NCBI RefSeq assembly: GCF_003201475.1
Contig: NZ_QJJK01000001.1
Coordinates: 632,501-696,500, forward strand
DNA length: 64,000 nt
Reading direction: 5' to 3'
From: Chelatococcus asaccharovorans
GTDB lineage: Bacteria; Pseudomonadota; Alphaproteobacteria; Rhizobiales; Beijerinckiaceae
In this document: positions 61,043-64,000 of the stretch, piece after piece
Layout: the number at the start of each line of letters is the position of its first letter
Numbering within the stretch: the first letter of the stretch is position 1
Notes under the pieces: model-generated
Databases searched by the model: none
The model's input: the letters and a program-made list of their open reading frames with translations, nothing else
What the model was told of the DNA's origin: nothing
Translations under genes and position numbers: made by a program

Positions 61043-62520
61043 TCGATCCGCGGAATGCGCGCCACAAGACGCATCGAGGTCGTAAGCTCCTCCATCTGCA
61101 ACCAGGGGCGCAGCCAGGCAATGGCGTGATAGCTGCCTGGCTGACCCGGTATCTCGCGAACGGAGATCTTGGCGTCTGCCAGCGGATACTTGGCCTTGAT
61201 GTCCTGCGTCGCCGCCTCGTTGCCGTTGACATAGTTCATGATCCACCGGTTGAGCCAGGCTTCGCACTCACTTGCCTCGGCGAACGAGCCGATCTTGTCA
61301 CGCGCCATCACCTTAAGGAAATGCGCGAAGCGCGACATCGCCATGACATAGGGAAGCCGCGCGGAAATCGCCGCATTCGCCGTTGCTTCAGGCCGATCAT
61401 AGACCCCGGGCTTCTGCAGGCTCTGCGCGCCGAAGAACACCGCGTAATCCGTGTGCTTGTAGTGGCACAAAGGAAGGAAGCCGAGCCGTGAAAGTTCCGC
61501 CTCGCGCCTGTCCGTGATGCCGATCTCGGTCGGGCATTGCTGGTCGATGTCACCGTCGTCGCTGGTGAAGGCATAACTTGGCAGGGCGGTGACCTTACCG
61601 CCGCCCTCGGCGCCGCGGATCGCCGTGCACCAGCCATGGATGGCGAAAGCCTCGGTGAGCCTCGTGCCGAGCACGTAGGCGGCATTCATCCAGGTGAACT
61701 GCGCATGTGACAGGGGCTTGGCGGGAGCGTCACCCGCGGCCTCGTCGAAGTTGAAGGCTTCGGTCCTTCTGCCATTCGCGCCGTAGGGCAGGCGCGCGAG
61801 AACGCGCGGCATGGTCAGCGTCACGAAGCGCGCATCGTCGCTTTCACGGAAATTCCGCAGCTTTATATGTTCGTGGCTATCGAAGATCTTCGTGAGATCG
61901 CGCGGCCGCGACAGTTCCGTATAGTCCGAGAGGCCGAACATCGCGGGGGACGCCGCCGCGACGAAGGGCGCGAAGGACGCCGCGGCCACTTGCGCCATGC
62001 CGCTCATCGTCTCGACATCCGTGGGGCTCGCCGAGAATTCATAGTCGCCGATCAGGACGGCATAAGGCTCACCGCCGGGTGTGCCGAATTCATCCTCGTA
62101 GACTTTCTTGAAGACGACACTCTGGTCGAATTCGACGGCCGTTGTGAGAGCCTTGTGCAGCTCGGCCTTGGTGACGTTCATCACCCTTATCTTGAGATTG
62201 CTTCCCGTCTCGGAATTCATGACGAGGTGATGCAGCCCGCGCCACGACCCTTCCAGCTTCTGGAAGGCCGGATGCTGCGTGATGGCGGCAAGCTGGCGCG
62301 ACAATTCCTGATCGATGCGCTCGATCGCCGCGCCCATGGTGCGAACCAGATTGCGATCGTAAGTGACCGTTCCACGCATCGCCTCGCGCATCAAGGTCCG
62401 CATCAGTTCCGTCGCACGGTCAGGATCCGTCTGACGCGTCGCCACGACGATCTGCCCAAGCATGCCTCTGTCGGCAATTTCAGGAGACAGAACTTCAACT
62501 TTCGTCTCTTCATCGGACAT
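61039..62520 (-). CDS. tssC: type VI secretion contractile sheath large subunit TssC
   Basis: A 493-residue TssC (VipB/ImpC) protein: HPAFQKLEGSWRGLHHLVMN, YEDEFGTPGGEPYAVLIGDY, FAPFVAAASPAMFGLSDYTEL cut across its length, AHFLKVMARDKIGSF and the C-terminal SYHAIAWLRPWLQMEEL. With TssB it builds the contractile sheath around the Hcp tube. The start lies five bases after tssB ends. Confidence 0.96.
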   Translation of the reverse strand: MSDEETKVEVLSPEIADRGMLGQIVVATRQTDPDRATELMRTLMREAMRGTVTYDRNLVRTMGAAIERIDQELSRQLAAITQHPAFQKLEGSWRGLHHLVMNSETGSNLKIRVMNVTKAELHKALTTAVEFDQSVVFKKVYEDEFGTPGGEPYAVLIGDYEFSASPTDVETMSGMAQVAAASFAPFVAAASPAMFGLSDYTELSRPRDLTKIFDSHEHIKLRNFRESDDARFVTLTMPRVLARLPYGANGRRTEAFNFDEAAGDAPAKPLSHAQFTWMNAAYVLGTRLTEAFAIHGWCTAIRGAEGGGKVTALPSYAFTSDDGDIDQQCPTEIGITDRREAELSRLGFLPLCHYKHTDYAVFFGAQSLQKPGVYDRPEATANAAISARLPYVMAMSRFAHFLKVMARDKIGSFAEASECEAWLNRWIMNYVNGNEAATQDIKAKYPLADAKISVREIPGQPGSYHAIAWLRPWLQMEELTTSMRLVARIPRIE

Positions 62521-62525
62521 TGTGA

Positions 62526-63044
62526 TTATTCCTTCCCGGCGGTGGGATTATCGATGCCAAGCTCCGACGTGAGGGCCAGCATTTTCTCCTCACTCTGCAG
62601 GACATCCTCCAGCAGCGCCTCAAGATCCGTCGAGCGGTCGATCTTTCCCATGAGATCACGCAGGTGGTTGCGCGCTTCGAGCAGGCGCCGCAGCGGTTCG
62701 ATCTGCGCGACGATGCTGGCCGGTTCGAAATCCTCCATCGTGCGAAAGGCGAGATCGACTGAAAAGCTCTCTTCTTCCCCGGTCAGCGTATTGTCGACGC
62801 GCAACGTCAATGCAGGTGCCATCCGCGCCATGACATCACTGAAATTGTCCCGATCGATCTGCACGAACTTGCGCTCGCGCAGCGGCGGCAGCGATGCCGC
62901 CGCGTCGCCTGAGTAATCACCCATGACGCCAACGACGAACGGAAGTTCCTTCCGAACGACAGCTCCCTCGATCTCGACATCATAGGTAATATGCACGCGC
63001 GGTTTGCGTACACGTGACAGTTTCTGATGAATTCCATCCGCCAT
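62526..63044 (-). CDS. tssB: type VI secretion contractile sheath small subunit TssB
   Basis: A 172-residue TssB (VipA/ImpB) protein beginning MADGIHQKLSRVRKPRVHIT, with ELPFVVGVMGDYSG, KFVQIDRDNFSDVMARMAP and a C-terminal helix region RLLEARNHLRDLMGKIDRS. It heterodimerises with TssC to form sheath protomers. It is first in a tight tssBC-tssE-tssF-tssG run. The 168 bp between it and tssA may hold a promoter. Confidence 0.95.
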   Translation of the reverse strand: MADGIHQKLSRVRKPRVHITYDVEIEGAVVRKELPFVVGVMGDYSGDAAASLPPLRERKFVQIDRDNFSDVMARMAPALTLRVDNTLTGEEESFSVDLAFRTMEDFEPASIVAQIEPLRRLLEARNHLRDLMGKIDRSTDLEALLEDVLQSEEKMLALTSELGIDNPTAGKE

Positions 63045-63212
63045 TGCGAACTCCTCACGTCATTACGGCTTCTGCGCCCTTGCCTGGCGCGCACTTGTCT
63101 TGACGAATCCTGAAACGTGGACGTTCCGGTGACATAGGACACGCCGCATTATCGCACGTTGCCCAACCAGCGGATGGGTCCGGAACCCGCTCCACGTTTC
63201 CTGTCCGATGCA

Positions 63213-64000
63213 CTATTCACCGTCATCGTCGGCCTGCCTGACACCCGCGGCCATCAGGAATCGGCGGCGGGCCTGTCCATCAGGAATGAGCTCCGGCAAA
63301 AGATCGATCAGCGGCAGACGCGCGCGCCTCACAGCCTCCTCCAACGTGTAGGAAATCAGTGAATGCGGCTCGATCCGCCGGAGATAGGCGGCGATGCTCA
63401 GGATTTCCGCGAGCGCGGCCTCTCGGCTTGCGTAGACTCCGTCGGCCGGGCGGCAGGAGTCGCCGGACGATGGCGTGCTTCCCACCGGCGCGTTGTCTGC
63501 GGTGGCGATCACGCCCCCCTCCGGCGCGAGACCGAGATAACGACAAGCTTCACGTGCCTCTTCCAAGACGTCCACGATCTGCCGCAGCGAAGGCGCCGCC
63601 TCCCCGGCGGCCCGGTCCAGCGCCGCACCTGCGGCCTGCACGGCGGCATGCGCTTCGACGATGGCGCTGAAGATCTCATGGCGTTCGTTCGCGGGCAGCG
63701 CGCGCGCTGCGGACACGATGTCCTCGAGGCTGAAGCCGGCCTCAGCCATCGCCGCCTCGCGCGCCGCGACAGGCGTCAGGCGCTCGATGCGGGCGGCGCA
63801 CTGATAGTGCCATAACGTGAAAGCGCCTCCCATGGAGGGGATGAGCGGCACCATCCGGATCGGCGCGATGATGGCTCCCTCCGTCCCCTCGCCATTGAGG
63901 CCGGCAACGGCGGAAAGCCTGCGCTGCAAGCCGTCCCCGTCCGGCAGCGGATGAAGATCGTCCCAGAAGCTATCGACGAGCCCCGCGATCACGCGGAAGC
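63213..64000 (-). CDS. tssA: type VI secretion protein TssA (ImpA), partial
   Basis: The 3' part of tssA; the frame runs off the right edge without a start. The visible ImpA N-terminal domain part reads FWDDLHPLPDGDGLQRRLSA and LNGEGTEGA; the C-terminal part has SREAALAEILSIAAYLRR, IEPHSLISYTLEEAVRRA and LPLIDLLPELI. TssA caps and orients sheath assembly on the baseplate. It is of the short, ImpA-type form. Confidence 0.88.
   Translation of the reverse strand, partial: FRVIAGLVDSFWDDLHPLPDGDGLQRRLSAVAGLNGEGTEGAIIAPIRMVPLIPSMGGAFTLWHYQCAARIERLTPVAAREAAMAEAGFSLEDIVSAARALPANERHEIFSAIVEAHAAVQAAGAALDRAAGEAAPSLRQIVDVLEEAREACRYLGLAPEGGVIATADNAPVGSTPSSGDSCRPADGVYASREAALAEILSIAAYLRRIEPHSLISYTLEEAVRRARLPLIDLLPELIPDGQARRRFLMAAGVRQADDDGE

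Overview
The window looks like chromosome from a GC-rich alphaproteobacterium of the order Hyphomicrobiales (Rhizobiales), probably in the Beijerinckiaceae, Chelatococcaceae or Boseaceae area. The evidence is an Irr-type Fur regulator, the housekeeping run proB-proA-nadD-rsfS-rlmH-envC-ctpA-rppH, an imp-type type VI secretion locus with two TssC-like genes, and short palindromic intergenic repeats of the kind common in this order. Species assignment is inference.

Positions 1-24.5 kb are catabolic and transport islands. A nine-gene minus-strand operon (10.7 to 1.0 kb) encodes a polyamine-type ABC importer (binding protein, ATPase, two permeases) followed by an M28-like hydrolase, a short-chain dehydrogenase, a PanE-like reductase, a NIPSNAP protein and a gamma-glutamyltransferase-like protein. 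A divergent Lrp/AsnC regulator with a second NIPSNAP gene faces it. A second operon (18.8 to 11.8 kb) encodes a DapA-like lyase, a SelA-like PLP enzyme, a COG3964 amidohydrolase and a peptide-type ABC importer that has no ATPase gene. Its divergent GntR/FCD regulator has a candidate operator whose half-site recurs upstream of a third operon (enolase-superfamily enzyme plus M81/MlrC peptidase, 22.6 to 19.9 kb). A small hypothetical gene, a second DapA-like gene and tRNA-Gly(CCC) follow.

Positions 25-31 kb hold metal-related genes: a DUF2946-like membrane protein and a PCu(A)C copper chaperone, then an AT-rich island with a divergent cassette, then LprI, Irr and a PAP2 phosphatase. The cassette is the most novel item: an unannotated 37-codon gene with a good ribosome-binding site, 31 bp before a clavaminate-synthase-like Fe(II)/2-oxoglutarate oxygenase, with an MFS exporter divergent. 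It could be a small ribosomal-peptide modification and export system.

Positions 31.8-46.4 kb form an exopolysaccharide locus of Wzx/Wzy type: initiating sugar-phosphate transferase, two GT4 glycosyltransferases, a GNAT-like transferase, a polysaccharide deacetylase, a methyltransferase, a WecB/TagA/CpsF transferase, a flippase, a GH5 glycanase, a chain-length protein with a degenerate kinase domain and a putative polymerase whose 3' end is read through a dispersed palindromic repeat. No outer-membrane export (Wza) gene is in the window.

Positions 46.4-54.9 kb are housekeeping: HisE-like, RppH, CtpA, EnvC-like, RlmH, RsfS, NadD, ProA and ProB, mostly with 4-bp start/stop overlaps. A repeat-rich intergenic region and a class I glutamine amidotransferase follow. 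From 56.3 kb to the right edge is part of a type VI secretion locus, tssA(partial)-tssB-tssC-tssC-like-tssE-tssF-tssG, all on the minus strand. Membrane-complex, Hcp, VgrG and effector genes are not in view.
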